64,000 bases of DNA from Streptomyces sp. ALI-76-A (GTDB lineage Bacteria > Actinomycetota > Actinomycetes > Streptomycetales > Streptomycetaceae): NCBI RefSeq assembly GCF_030287445.1, contig NZ_JASVWB010000002.1, positions 4,154,001-4,218,000 on the forward strand, written 5' to 3'. The position numbers and the translations under genes are program-made. This document shows positions 48,224 through 55,685 of this stretch, in pieces. Every line of letters begins with the position of its first letter. Within the stretch, counting starts at the first letter, position 1. Below the pieces are notes generated by a model, which saw only the letters and a list, made by a program, of their open reading frames with translations, searched no databases and was not told the DNA's origin.

Positions 48224-49150
48224 CTACGAGTGCCCCAACTCCGCCGCGTCCTCGTCGGAGACGTCCGGCACGGAGCCCGAGTCCCGGGCCGGCCGCAACG
48301 GGAAGGGATCCACCGTCGTCTCGTCGATCACCGGCGGAGCCGGCCGCGGCGGCTTCGGCATCACCGCCGCCTCGGAGTGCCCGCCGCACCCGTACGCCAG
48401 CGACACCAGCCGCCCGTCGGCCGGGGAGAACTCGTTCGCACACACCCCGAAGGCCTGCCCCAGCGACCCCCCGATCGGCAGCAGGAAGCCACAGCTCACG
48501 CACGGCGCGGGCGCCGCCTGCGCCATCGGCGCCTTCGCCCCGTACGCCTCTTCCCAGCGGTCGGCCGCGACGTGCAGCCCGTAGCGGGACAGCACCCGCG
48601 CCCGCCGCATGCCGAGTTCCTCGGCGACCGCGGCGATCGAACCGCGCCTGGGAACGGCGGGCAGGGTCGCCGGCGCCCCCTCGGTGACCTCGGCGTCCTC
48701 CGCCTCCACCAGCTCGGCCAGCTCCTGCGAGACGGGCGCGTTGGGCAGCGGTTCGTCGTCACCGGTGTAGCCGGGCTCCAGCCGCAGGTCCTCGGCGTCC
48801 GTCGGCAGCAGGTCACCGGGGCCCATGTCACCGGGTCGCAGCCGTTCGCTCCACGGCACCCACTCGGGGGCCAGCAGCGCGTCCGGCCCCGGCAGCAGGA
48901 CCACCTCGTCCAGGGTCACGTTCTTCGCGCGGGAGGCGCGGGCGACGGTGACGGCCCAGCGCCAGCCCCGGTAGCCGAGCTCCTTGCACTCGAAGAAGTG
49001 CGTGACGACCCGGTCGCCCTCGGACACCAGGCCCGCGTGCTCGCCGACGACGCCGGGAGCGGCGGCCTCCTCGGCGGCGGAGCGGGCGAGGTCGACGGCC
49101 TCGGCGCACAAGCGGTCGGGGGTGCGGCTTCGCGTGGTCGCTGCGCTCAC
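48224..49150 (-). CDS. DUF3027 family protein with a zinc-ribbon-like tail
   Basis: A 308-aa protein. The conserved core includes GDRVVTHFFECKELGYRGWRWAV and VTLDEVVLLPGPDALLAPEWVPW. Near residues 210-275 four cysteines occur as CVSCGFLLPIGGSLGQAFGVC and GCGGH, a probable zinc site. The function is unknown, though the family is almost universal in actinomycetes. The GTG at 49150 follows GGAGAGAAG at an unusually long distance. The adjacent sacsin-like gene is downstream on the same strand. Confidence 0.85.
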   Translation of the reverse strand: MSAATTRSRTPDRLCAEAVDLARSAAEEAAAPGVVGEHAGLVSEGDRVVTHFFECKELGYRGWRWAVTVARASRAKNVTLDEVVLLPGPDALLAPEWVPWSERLRPGDMGPGDLLPTDAEDLRLEPGYTGDDEPLPNAPVSQELAELVEAEDAEVTEGAPATLPAVPRRGSIAAVAEELGMRRARVLSRYGLHVAADRWEEAYGAKAPMAQAAPAPCVSCGFLLPIGGSLGQAFGVCANEFSPADGRLVSLAYGCGGHSEAAVMPKPPRPAPPVIDETTVDPFPLRPARDSGSVPDVSDEDAAELGHS

Positions 49151-49418
49151 AGGTATCGCTTCTCTCCTACGCCGTCTCTCGGGTGCGTCTGCCGGGGGCG
49201 ACGAGGCGGACGGAGCGGACCCGGGGACCGCGTCGACGTCCACGCCCGCTCACGCTCGGGCGCACCTGTACCACCCATTCTGCGGGATGGCTGAGATACG
49301 CACGCTACCTGTTCGCCGCCGCTTGGCCTACACCGACGGGACTGTTCCGCGTCAGAAGTGCGCGTCCATACGCGCGGTAACTGCACTACGCACGGCTTTC
49401 TCGGGGCACTATGTCGGG

Positions 49419-50852
49419 GTGGTAGCCGCGAAAACACCCCAAGGTGCCACCGGGGTCGGTGGGTCCAAAGGGATCAAGGGGAGCAGTGCAGACAGCGGAT
49501 CGGGCCGGTTCGGCGGCTCCGTCCGCGCGATCGGCCGCGCCCTCCACCTTCCCGTCACAGGACCCGCCCGAGGTATCCGCAAGGCGACCCATGCGCACGG
49601 GGCCGGTGAGTCCGGACTCGGCAAGCTGATCGAGTTGCACGGCGTGAACGGCGCCGGAGACGTGATGATCACGGTCGCGCTCGCGTCCACCGTGTTCTTC
49701 TCGGTCCCCACGGACGAGGCCCGGGGCCGGGTCGCGCTGTACCTGGCGATCACCATGGCCCCCTTCACGGTCCTCGCCCCGGTGATCGGCCCCCTCCTGG
49801 ACCGCCTCCCGCACGGCCGCCGCGCGGCGATGGCGGGCGCGATGCTCGCCCGGGCGATGCTCGCGCTGATCCTCTCCGGAGCGGTCGCCAGCGGCAGCCT
49901 GGAGCTGTATCCGGCGGCGCTCGGCGTACTGGTCTCGTCGAAGGCGTACGGCGTGATCAGAAGCGCGGTCGTGCCACGTCTGCTGCCCCCCGCGTTCTCC
50001 CTGGTGAAAGCGAACTCCCGGGTCACCCTCGGCGGACTCCTGGCGACCGGGATCGCGGCCCCGATCGCGGCGGGACTCCAGGCGGTCGGCCCGCGCTGGC
50101 CGCTCTACGGCGCCTTCGTGATCTTCATCGCCGGGATGTTCCTGTCCTTCTCCCTGCCGCCGAAGGTCGACTCGGCCAAGGGCGAGGACGTGGCGCTGCT
50201 CGCCGCGGACGAGGACCACCTGCACGGGCCGCACCTCAAACCGGTCAAGCGCCCCGGGCTGCGCACGGTCGGCACCGCCGTCACCCACGCCCTCGGCGCC
50301 AACGCCGCCCTGCGCTGCCTCTCCGGCTTCCTGATCTTCTTCCTCGCCTTCCTGCTGCGGGAGCACCCGCTGACCGGGGAGAGCGCGGCCGTGTCGCTGG
50401 GCATAGTGATCGCCGCAGCGGGCACCGGCAACGCGCTCGGCACGGCGGTCGGGGCGTGGCTCAGGTCGAAGGCGCCGGAGGTCATCATCGTGACCGTGGT
50501 GGCCTGCGTGCTGGGCGCGGCGATCACCGCGGCCGTCTTCTTCGGCGCGTTCCTGGTCGCGTGTCTGGCGGGCGTCGCCGGGTTCGCGCAGGCCCTCGCC
50601 AAGCTGTCCCTGGACGCGCTGATCCAGCGGGACGTGCCGGAACAGGTGCGCACGTCGGCGTTCGCGCGCTCCGAGACACTGCTCCAGATGTCCTGGGTGT
50701 TCGGCGGCGCGGTCGGCATCGTGATGCCCCTCAACGGCACGCTGGGCCTCTTCGTGGGCGCCTCCTTCGTCGCCGTCGGGTGGCTGGCCACCGTCAGGGG
50801 CCTGCTGACCTCGGCCCGCCACGGCGGCCCCGCCCGGCCCAGAGTGGCGTGA
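49419..50852 (+). CDS. MFS transporter-like membrane protein
   Basis: A 477-aa protein. After a 70-residue basic/Gly-Ser-rich N-terminus (GGSVRAIGRALHLPVTGPARG) come about 11-12 spans: DVMITVALASTVFFSV, MAPFTVLAPVIGPLLDRLPHGRR (loop 2-3 MFS motif), SGFLIFFLAFLLREHP, VIIVTVVACVLGAAI. It has the shape of actinobacterial MFS proteins of unknown substrate. The GTG at 49419 was chosen over upstream codons that overlap the divergent DUF3027 gene. Confidence 0.82.
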   Translation: MVAAKTPQGATGVGGSKGIKGSSADSGSGRFGGSVRAIGRALHLPVTGPARGIRKATHAHGAGESGLGKLIELHGVNGAGDVMITVALASTVFFSVPTDEARGRVALYLAITMAPFTVLAPVIGPLLDRLPHGRRAAMAGAMLARAMLALILSGAVASGSLELYPAALGVLVSSKAYGVIRSAVVPRLLPPAFSLVKANSRVTLGGLLATGIAAPIAAGLQAVGPRWPLYGAFVIFIAGMFLSFSLPPKVDSAKGEDVALLAADEDHLHGPHLKPVKRPGLRTVGTAVTHALGANAALRCLSGFLIFFLAFLLREHPLTGESAAVSLGIVIAAAGTGNALGTAVGAWLRSKAPEVIIVTVVACVLGAAITAAVFFGAFLVACLAGVAGFAQALAKLSLDALIQRDVPEQVRTSAFARSETLLQMSWVFGGAVGIVMPLNGTLGLFVGASFVAVGWLATVRGLLTSARHGGPARPRVA

Positions 50853-50856
50853 CCAC

Positions 50857-50897
50857 GGCACGCCGCACCCCCGCGTAGCGGCGCGGGTGGGCGTGCC
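50857..50897. terminator. Long GC hairpin between MFS and lipoprotein genes
   Basis: GGCACGCC (50857-50864) pairs with GGCGTGCC (50890-50897); between them CACCC/CCGCG pair with CGCGGGTG. It lies 5 bp after the MFS stop codon. Confidence 0.65.
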
Positions 50898-50912
50898 CGA
50901 TAGCCTTCCGCC

Positions 50913-51431
50913 ATGACCACGCTGCCCCGCGGCGAAGCCGCTGATGTACACCGGGCTGTGCGACGCCGCCGCGCCGTCGCCGCCGCCGGCGCCGTTTCCG
51001 CCGGACTGCTCGTCCTGACGGCCTGCGACAAGCCGACGCCGCGCACCACCGTGACCGTCGGCAGTGACTCGGTGAGCGCCGAGGCCACCTGCTACGACGA
51101 CGGCAAGGACATCGGCCGCGAAGAGGCCACCAAGTGCGCCGGGAAGAAGACGTCGGACACGATCGAGGTGCCGCAGAGCGAGACCCTGCGCATCGGCGTC
51201 GACCCCGAGGTCGCGGACACCGGCTGGGCGCTGTGGATCAACGGCCAGCAGGTCACCAGCGTGTACAAGAAGACGTACTACTCGTTCCAGGGCGTCGACC
51301 TGTTCGCCGACCAGCAGGGCCAGGCCGCCCCGAAGACGCTGAACATCAGCGTCGTCGAGCAGAACAAGGCCGCCGAGAGCGACACGTTCAAGGGTGTGTG
51401 GAACTTCAAGCTGGAGAACGCGGACTCCTGA
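50913..51431 (+). CDS. DUF2771-type lipoprotein
   Basis: A 172-aa lipoprotein: a basic start (RRRRAVAAAGAVSAGLLV), the lipobox LTAC, then EVPQSETLRIGVDPEVADTGWALWING and an extracellular beta-rich domain with two more Cys (ATCYDD, TKCAGKK). It matches the DUF2771 family, common beside mqn genes in Streptomyces. Its function is unknown. The short 20-bp gap to mqnB suggests one transcript. Confidence 0.82.
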   Translation: MTTLPRGEAADVHRAVRRRRAVAAAGAVSAGLLVLTACDKPTPRTTVTVGSDSVSAEATCYDDGKDIGREEATKCAGKKTSDTIEVPQSETLRIGVDPEVADTGWALWINGQQVTSVYKKTYYSFQGVDLFADQQGQAAPKTLNISVVEQNKAAESDTFKGVWNFKLENADS

Positions 51432-51450
51432 TCCGCGCCCCCTTCCTGCC

Positions 51451-52176
51451 ATGGGCCGACCCCTGCGCGTCCTCGTAGCCACCGCAGTGCCCGTCGAACG
51501 GGACGCGGTGGCCCGCGCGTTCCCCGGCCCCGCCCGGGAGGTGCGGCTGCCCGGGACGGTCCTGCACCGGCTGCCCGGCGGGTACGACCTCCTCGCCGCC
51601 GGGGTGGGTCCCGCGCCGGCCGCCGCCGCCACGGCGACCGCGCTCACCGCCGCCGCCCTCGAAGGCACCCCCTACGACCTCGTCGTCTCGGCCGGCATCG
51701 GCGGCGGTTTCCCGCCCGGGGCACCCGTCGGCTCGCTCGTCGTCGCGGACGAGATCACCGTCGCCGACCTGGGCGCCGAGACGGCCGACGGGTTCCTTCC
51801 GGTGACCGAGCTGGGCTTCGGGGCCGTCACCCACCGTCCACCGGAATCACTCGTACGAGCGGCCGTGTCGGCGACCGGAGCGCACGCCGGCACGGTGCTG
51901 ACCGTGTCGACCGTGACCGGGACCGCCGCCCGCGCCGCCGCGCTGCGCACCCGCCACCCCCGGGCCCTCGCCGAGGCCATGGAGGGCTTCGGCGTCGCCG
52001 AGGCCGCCGCCGCGCACGCCGTGCCGGTGCTGGAGCTGCGCGCGGTCTCCAACCCGGTCGGCCCGCGCGACCGTGCCGCCTGGCGCGTCGGCGACGCGCT
52101 GGCGGCCTTGACGGCCGGCTTCGGGAAGCTCGCGCCCGTACTGGAGAGTTGGAACCCTCATGACCGCACGCACTGA
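51451..52176 (+). CDS. mqnB: Futalosine hydrolase
   Basis: A 241-aa nucleosidase of the MTAN/PNP fold: RVLVATAVPVERDAV at the N-terminus, YDLVVSAGIGGGFPPGAPVGSLVVADEI, and the late catalytic acid region EAMEGFGVAEAAAAH plus LELRAVSNPVGPRDR. It splits hypoxanthine from futalosine in the alternative (MqnA-D) menaquinone route. The ATG at 51451 fits the conserved start. It overlaps mqnD by 17 bp. Confidence 0.93.
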   Translation: MGRPLRVLVATAVPVERDAVARAFPGPAREVRLPGTVLHRLPGGYDLLAAGVGPAPAAAATATALTAAALEGTPYDLVVSAGIGGGFPPGAPVGSLVVADEITVADLGAETADGFLPVTELGFGAVTHRPPESLVRAAVSATGAHAGTVLTVSTVTGTAARAAALRTRHPRALAEAMEGFGVAEAAAAHAVPVLELRAVSNPVGPRDRAAWRVGDALAALTAGFGKLAPVLESWNPHDRTH

Positions 52177-53020
52177 GCCCGAGCCGCTACAGATCGCCTA
52201 CTCCCCCTGCCCGAACGACACCTTCGTCTTCGACGCCCTCGCCCACGGCCGACTGCCCGGGGCGCCCGCACTCGACGTGACCTTCGCGGACATCGACCTG
52301 ACCAACGGCATGGCCGAGCGCGGCGAGTTCGACGTGCTGAAGGTGTCGTACGCCGTGCTGCCGTACGTCCTCGACCAGTACGCCCTGCTGCCCTGCGGGG
52401 GTGCGCTGGGCCGGGGCTGCGGGCCGCTGGTGCTGACCCGGCACGAGGACGCCGACCTCACCGGCCGTACGGTCGCCGTGCCCGGCGAGAGGTCGACGGC
52501 CTATCTGCTGTTCCGGCTCTGGGCGGCGGACACGCTGCCCGGCGGGGTCGGCGAGATCGTGGTGCTGCCGTTCCACGAGATCATGCCCGCCGTGCGGGAC
52601 GGGAAGGTCGACGCGGGACTCGTCATCCACGAGGCGCGTTTCACGTACCGGAACTACGGGCTGCACAAGCTCGCGGACATGGGCGAGCACTGGGAGGCGA
52701 CGACCGGGCTGCCGATCCCGCTGGGCGCGATCATCGCCAAGCGGTCCCTGGGCACGGAGACGCTGACGCTGCTCGCCGAGTCCCTCCGCAGGTCCGTGCG
52801 CGCGGCCTGGGACGACCCCGAGGTCTCCCGCCCGTACGTCATGGAGCACGCCCAGGAGATGGACCCGTCCGTCGCCGACCAGCACATCGGGCTGTACGTC
52901 AACGAGTTCACCGCCGACCTCGGTGAGGACGGCCGTGCGGCGGTCCGGGGTCTGCTCACCCGTGCGGCGGCCGAGGGACTGGTACCGCCCCTCGGCCCGG
53001 ACGCGCTCGACTTCCCGTGA
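52160..53020 (+). CDS. mqnD: 1,4-dihydroxy-6-naphthoate synthase
   Basis: A 286-aa periplasmic-binding-fold enzyme: QIAYSPCPNDTFVFDALAHGRL, FADIDLTNGMAERGEFDVLKVSYAVLPYVLDQY, TVAVPGERSTAYLLFRLW, and KVDAGLVIHEARFTYRNYGL with the catalytic His in VIHEARFTY. It converts cyclic dehypoxanthinyl futalosine to 1,4-dihydroxy-6-naphthoate. The gene begins inside mqnB, so translation is coupled. It is convergent with the cold-shock gene. Confidence 0.95.
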   Translation: MTARTEPEPLQIAYSPCPNDTFVFDALAHGRLPGAPALDVTFADIDLTNGMAERGEFDVLKVSYAVLPYVLDQYALLPCGGALGRGCGPLVLTRHEDADLTGRTVAVPGERSTAYLLFRLWAADTLPGGVGEIVVLPFHEIMPAVRDGKVDAGLVIHEARFTYRNYGLHKLADMGEHWEATTGLPIPLGAIIAKRSLGTETLTLLAESLRRSVRAAWDDPEVSRPYVMEHAQEMDPSVADQHIGLYVNEFTADLGEDGRAAVRGLLTRAAAEGLVPPLGPDALDFP

Positions 53021-53039
53021 GCCGCGAGTCCGTCGCGGT

Positions 53040-53423
53040 CTACACGTCCAACTGGTCGGCGACCGCGCGCAGCAGGCCCGCGATCTTCTTGCCGGAGACC
53101 TTGTCGGGGTAGCGGCCCTTCTCCAGCATCGGGGTGATGTTCTCGAGAAGGGTCGTCAGGTCCTGCACGATGGAGGCCAGTTCGTCCGGCTTCCTGCGGG
53201 TGGCGGCCGCGACCGACGGGGTCGGGTCCAGAATCGTGAGCGAAAGCGCCTGGTCACCGCGCTGCCCGGCGACCACTCCGAACTCCACCCGCTGTCCGGG
53301 CTTGAGTGTCTCGACTCCGGCGGGGAGGACCGAGGAATGGACGAAGACGTCACCGCCGTCGTCACGGGAGAGAAAGCCGAAGCCCTTCTCACTGTTGAAC
53401 CACTTGACCTTGCCAGTCGGCAA
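53040..53423 (-). CDS. Cold-shock-domain protein whose 5' end was replaced by element insertion
   Basis: A 127-aa protein: an N-terminal cold-shock domain (PTGKVKWFNSEKGFGFLS, GGDVFVHSS, GQRVEFGV..GQRGDQALSL) with both RNP motifs, and a 55-residue helical tail unlike the classical 67-aa CspA. It binds single-stranded nucleic acid. The present TTG start and its GAGGGAG ribosome site come from the integrated element's arm; the original GTG start lies at 58975-58973. The codons TTG CCG ACT GGC AAG GTC AAG restore the lost residues, so the protein sequence is kept. A GTG at 53432 is an alternative start. Confidence 0.9.
   Translation of the reverse strand: MPTGKVKWFNSEKGFGFLSRDDGGDVFVHSSVLPAGVETLKPGQRVEFGVVAGQRGDQALSLTILDPTPSVAAATRRKPDELASIVQDLTTLLENITPMLEKGRYPDKVSGKKIAGLLRAVADQLDV
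53403..53414. other. attL core
   Basis: CTTGACCTTGCC at the left junction. To its left is cold-shock coding sequence; to its right is element DNA (AGTCGGCAAAGCACACA). GCACACA (53425-53431) is one arm of the reconstructed attP inverted repeat. Confidence 0.8.
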
Positions 53424-53485
53424 AGCACACACTCCCTCGATCACTCCCGGACTGACCCCGGACGCCCTTGAACTGCCGTCGAAAC

Positions 53486-53512
53486 ACCTTACCGGGGGTC
53501 TCTCCAACCCAA
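53486..53512 (-). promoter_or_regulatory. Possible element-borne promoter for the cold-shock gene
   Basis: On the minus strand TTGGGT (53512-53507) and TAAGGT (53491-53486) face the cold-shock gene, but the spacer is only 15 bp. It lies in element DNA about 65 bp upstream of the TTG start. It is a weak candidate for the replacement promoter. Confidence 0.3.
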
Positions 53513-53584
53513 CACGCCTTAAAACGAGGCTGAGCCCCTACCTGTGTCGGCAGAGGCTCAAAGTGGTGGGGGAAGTGTGAGGGG

Positions 53585-53914
53585 CTACCCAATGCGCCGG
53601 TACAGGGTGGCGCGGGAGACTCCAAGAGCCTTGGCAATGGCACTGACACTCTCCCCCTTGGCCTTACGAGCCTTGGCGACAGTCAGCACGTCCTCAGTGA
53701 TGACGGTGGGACGTCCACCGGTACGCCCCTGAGCCTTGGCAGCGTCCAGACCAGCGCGAGTGCGCTCAACGATCATGTCTCGCTCAAGCTCAGCAAAGGC
53801 AACCATCATCGTAAAGAAGAACTTGCCTTCCCCTTTGGGCGAGTAGTTACCGGCGAGAAGTACCGTGAGGATGCGGAGCGCGATTCCACGGGAGTGCAGA
53901 TAAGGGAAGAGAAG
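53585..53914 (-). pseudogene. C-terminal remnant of a small serine recombinase (resolvase/invertase)
   Basis: From about 53914 to the stop at 53585 the frame reads FPYLHSRGIALRILTVLLAG, NYSPKGEGKFFFTMMVAFAEL, ERDMIVERTRAGLDAAKAQG and ends in a Hin-type HTH (GESVSAIAKALGVSRATLYR). The catalytic N-terminal half, with its Ser, is missing, and a TGA stop lies just upstream of the preserved part. It is a non-functional relic of about 105 codons, possibly still able to bind DNA if expressed from an internal ATG at 53809. Confidence 0.8.
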
Positions 53915-53931
53915 TCAGAGACAGTAATTCA

Positions 53932-54029
53932 GTAGACCAGGGGAAAGTCCTGGCTGACACTAATACCGCCTTCGGCGGAATGGGTATCCCTGGCGATTCC
54001 ATAGGAGATAGAGGCTTTCCCTGGTCTAC
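53932..54029. other. Element non-coding DNA bounded by a 15-bp inverted repeat
   Basis: GTAGACCAGGGGAAAG (53932-53947) pairs with CTTTCCCTGGTCTAC (54015-54029) with one bulged base. Inside are CCGCCTTCGGCGG and related short hairpins. The region has no ORF. It could be a folded RNA, an origin-like or recombination structure. A second short palindrome, ATTCCAT/ATGGAAT, is at 54103-54121. The rest of 54030-54275 holds nothing I recognise. Confidence 0.5.
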
Positions 54030-54275
54030 CTGATTACGGGACTCAGATACTTAGTTCTTCCCTGGCTTGCCTGATTAGACATTCCCGGACTTCTCTATTG
54101 CCATTCCATTGAATATGGAATACCTCAGCCGGCTCGGGGTGCAGAATTGCCTTTCTTTCGTAATTGAATAAGGCTACTTAATGCGAATCCATAGGGAAAT
54201 TCACCTAGGACACCCGGTTTCCGTAGGTATCTCGGCTAGAAGGAGTTACTACTGTTGACCCCCTAAACGAAAGAG

Positions 54276-54309
54276 GCCGATACCTCCGAGTTCGGAGATA
54301 CCGGCTTTT
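54276..54309. terminator. Rho-independent terminator in the element
   Basis: GCCGATACCTCCGA, loop GT, then TCGGAGATACCGGC, followed by TTTT on the plus strand. Few chromosomal Streptomyces terminators have a T-tract; this fits the foreign composition. On the minus strand it lies downstream of the 53-aa ORF. Confidence 0.75.
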
Positions 54310-54364
54310 CCCTTGACTAGTTACTACTTTGGATAGTGCATCGTCATCGTGCGATGAGTTTTCA

Positions 54365-54526
54365 CTACCATCTTTGCATCTTGTAGAGCGGTAGAATCAA
54401 GCACTTGGTTCCTGACTGGTTCGTCCCTGGCTCGATGGACAGAATCTCTACTGTCTTCCCATTCCAGAGCCTCAGATGGTCACCCGCCTTCAACTTCTTC
54501 GCTGGCTTTCTTACCGGTGAGCTGAT
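54365..54526 (-). CDS. Candidate 53-aa basic protein starting at ATC
   Basis: The minus strand carries a perfect ribosome site, AGGAGGAGG, 5 nt before ATC (54526-54524). The frame that follows is coherent: SSPVRKPAKKLKAGDHLRLW, then NGKTVEILSIEPG and KCLILPLYKMQRW before TAG. There is no ATG or GTG near the ribosome site, and an in-frame TGA lies 19 nt upstream. Either ATC serves as start, or an ATG has been lost by one base change. Short phage-type proteins of the A-x-x-L-K-x-G-D-x-I/L-R-L-W type exist; I recognise no family with certainty. Confidence 0.45.
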   Translation of the reverse strand: MSSPVRKPAKKLKAGDHLRLWNGKTVEILSIEPGTNQSGTKCLILPLYKMQRW

Positions 54527-54695
54527 GGTTACCTCCTCCTTTCCTCAACTTCCCCTTCCATCATCTCACCCACCACTGACAAACGAGAAGGACAGATTCC
54601 GCTTACGGCCGGGGCCGACGTTTGCTCCTTCCCCAGTCGTGTTTCGCGAAGTTGACCACCGGGTAGGACCGTGTCTCTGGCCACGTGGGGGTTTG

Positions 54696-55244
54696 ATGGA
54701 TTCGCAACTCATTGCTGCTCTCCTTGGAGGCACAGGCGTAGCCACAGGTGGGCTTATCGCTGGCGCGTTCAGTCTCCTGAAGGGGAGGCAGGAGAACGCC
54801 ACTCAGGAGCGAAAGCACCAATTGGAAGAGCGTTCACGGCATCGAGACGTACGCAGGGATATCTATGCCCAGTTCCTCAAAAAGGCAGGACAAGTCTCTG
54901 AGCTAGAAGCCAAGCGACTTCATGACGCTGAGCAGAGTGTAATCTTAAGGGAAATCACCAGAGCGGGAAACAGGGGGCAAAAGGAATACACGGACCAGTA
55001 TGCTGCTCCGTTGAAGGACGCCATGGGAGAACTAATCGGGCTCGCTTTCCTGGTGGAGCTGGAAGGTCCCGAATCTCTTGTGCCACTCGCTCAGTCCGTG
55101 GTCGTTGTTCACAGAGAAGTGCAGGACATCATTCAGAAAAACAGAGCCGACCACGGTTCCAGGAGTTGGGGAGGCATACAGGCAGGAACTCCGACCCGCT
55201 GGCATCCAGAGACCAATCCTTGGTGGGAAGGAGACGACTGGTAG
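54696..55244 (+). CDS. Membrane-anchored coiled-coil protein, unknown function
   Basis: A 182-aa protein. An N-terminal span (LIAALLGGTGVATGGLIAGA) is followed by a highly charged helical region (FSLLKGRQENATQERKHQLE, then RSRHRDVRRDIYAQFLKKAG) predicted to be a coiled coil. A second helical part carries PLKDAMGELIGLAFLVELEG. The ATG at 54696 follows GTGGGGG. Its 3' end overlaps the convergent gene at 55129 by 116 bp. The long upstream frame from 54405 lacks coding character. Confidence 0.7.
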   Translation: MDSQLIAALLGGTGVATGGLIAGAFSLLKGRQENATQERKHQLEERSRHRDVRRDIYAQFLKKAGQVSELEAKRLHDAEQSVILREITRAGNRGQKEYTDQYAAPLKDAMGELIGLAFLVELEGPESLVPLAQSVVVVHREVQDIIQKNRADHGSRSWGGIQAGTPTRWHPETNPWWEGDDW

Positions 55245-55683
55245 ACGTACGACCATTGGACAGCAGGACACGAAAGCGAAGATGGTCCCCACGAGTGATG
55301 CTGTTCCTAGCCACTGAGAAGCGGTAGATCGTGCCATCAAGGGCGGGGATTACCGGGGCCACGGTCCCCCACCTGTTATTTGGATCGAACCCTCTGCTGC
55401 CCTTCACCATCTGGAATCGCCGCTTGTTGTATCTCGACTCATAACGGCAGAGTTCAACACGCTCAAGAGTTACGGGAGTCGTGCCATTGTTGATGAGCCG
55501 AAGAACGAAGACATGAGTGGCGTCCTTTTTCTCTTGCTCGGGTGCCGATACGTTGGTACGCCATAGCCGAACCTGAATCTTGGGCCGGACACGTCTGAAC
55601 GTGCGGTACGAGACGAACGCGTTGACGCCTGTAATCGCTGCGCTTGCCGACGACACCACGATGGCAATTTCGGGTAGGTCCAT
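55129..55683 (-). CDS. Membrane-anchored hypothetical protein, paralog 1
   Basis: A 184-aa protein: one N-terminal span (LPEIAIVVSSASAAITGVNAF), then SYRTFRRVRPKIQVRLWRTN and a beta-rich domain (VFVLRLINNGTTPVTLERVE, DGTIYRFSVARNSITRGDHL). The S/T-Y-R-x-x-R-R-V-R-P sequence right after the span recurs in the next gene, so the two are diverged paralogs. Start and stop codons of the pair are 2 bp apart. The function is unknown. Confidence 0.75.
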   Translation of the reverse strand: MDLPEIAIVVSSASAAITGVNAFVSYRTFRRVRPKIQVRLWRTNVSAPEQEKKDATHVFVLRLINNGTTPVTLERVELCRYESRYNKRRFQMVKGSRGFDPNNRWGTVAPVIPALDGTIYRFSVARNSITRGDHLRFRVLLSNGRTSTSRLLPTKDWSLDASGSEFLPVCLPNSWNRGRLCFSE

Positions 55684-55685
55684 GG

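Noticed and set aside
44734..48687. 1317-codon open frame on the plus strand opposite the sacsin-like gene
   Set aside because: Its protein is rich in R, G, A, P and V with no domains; it is the GC3-driven antisense shadow of a real gene.
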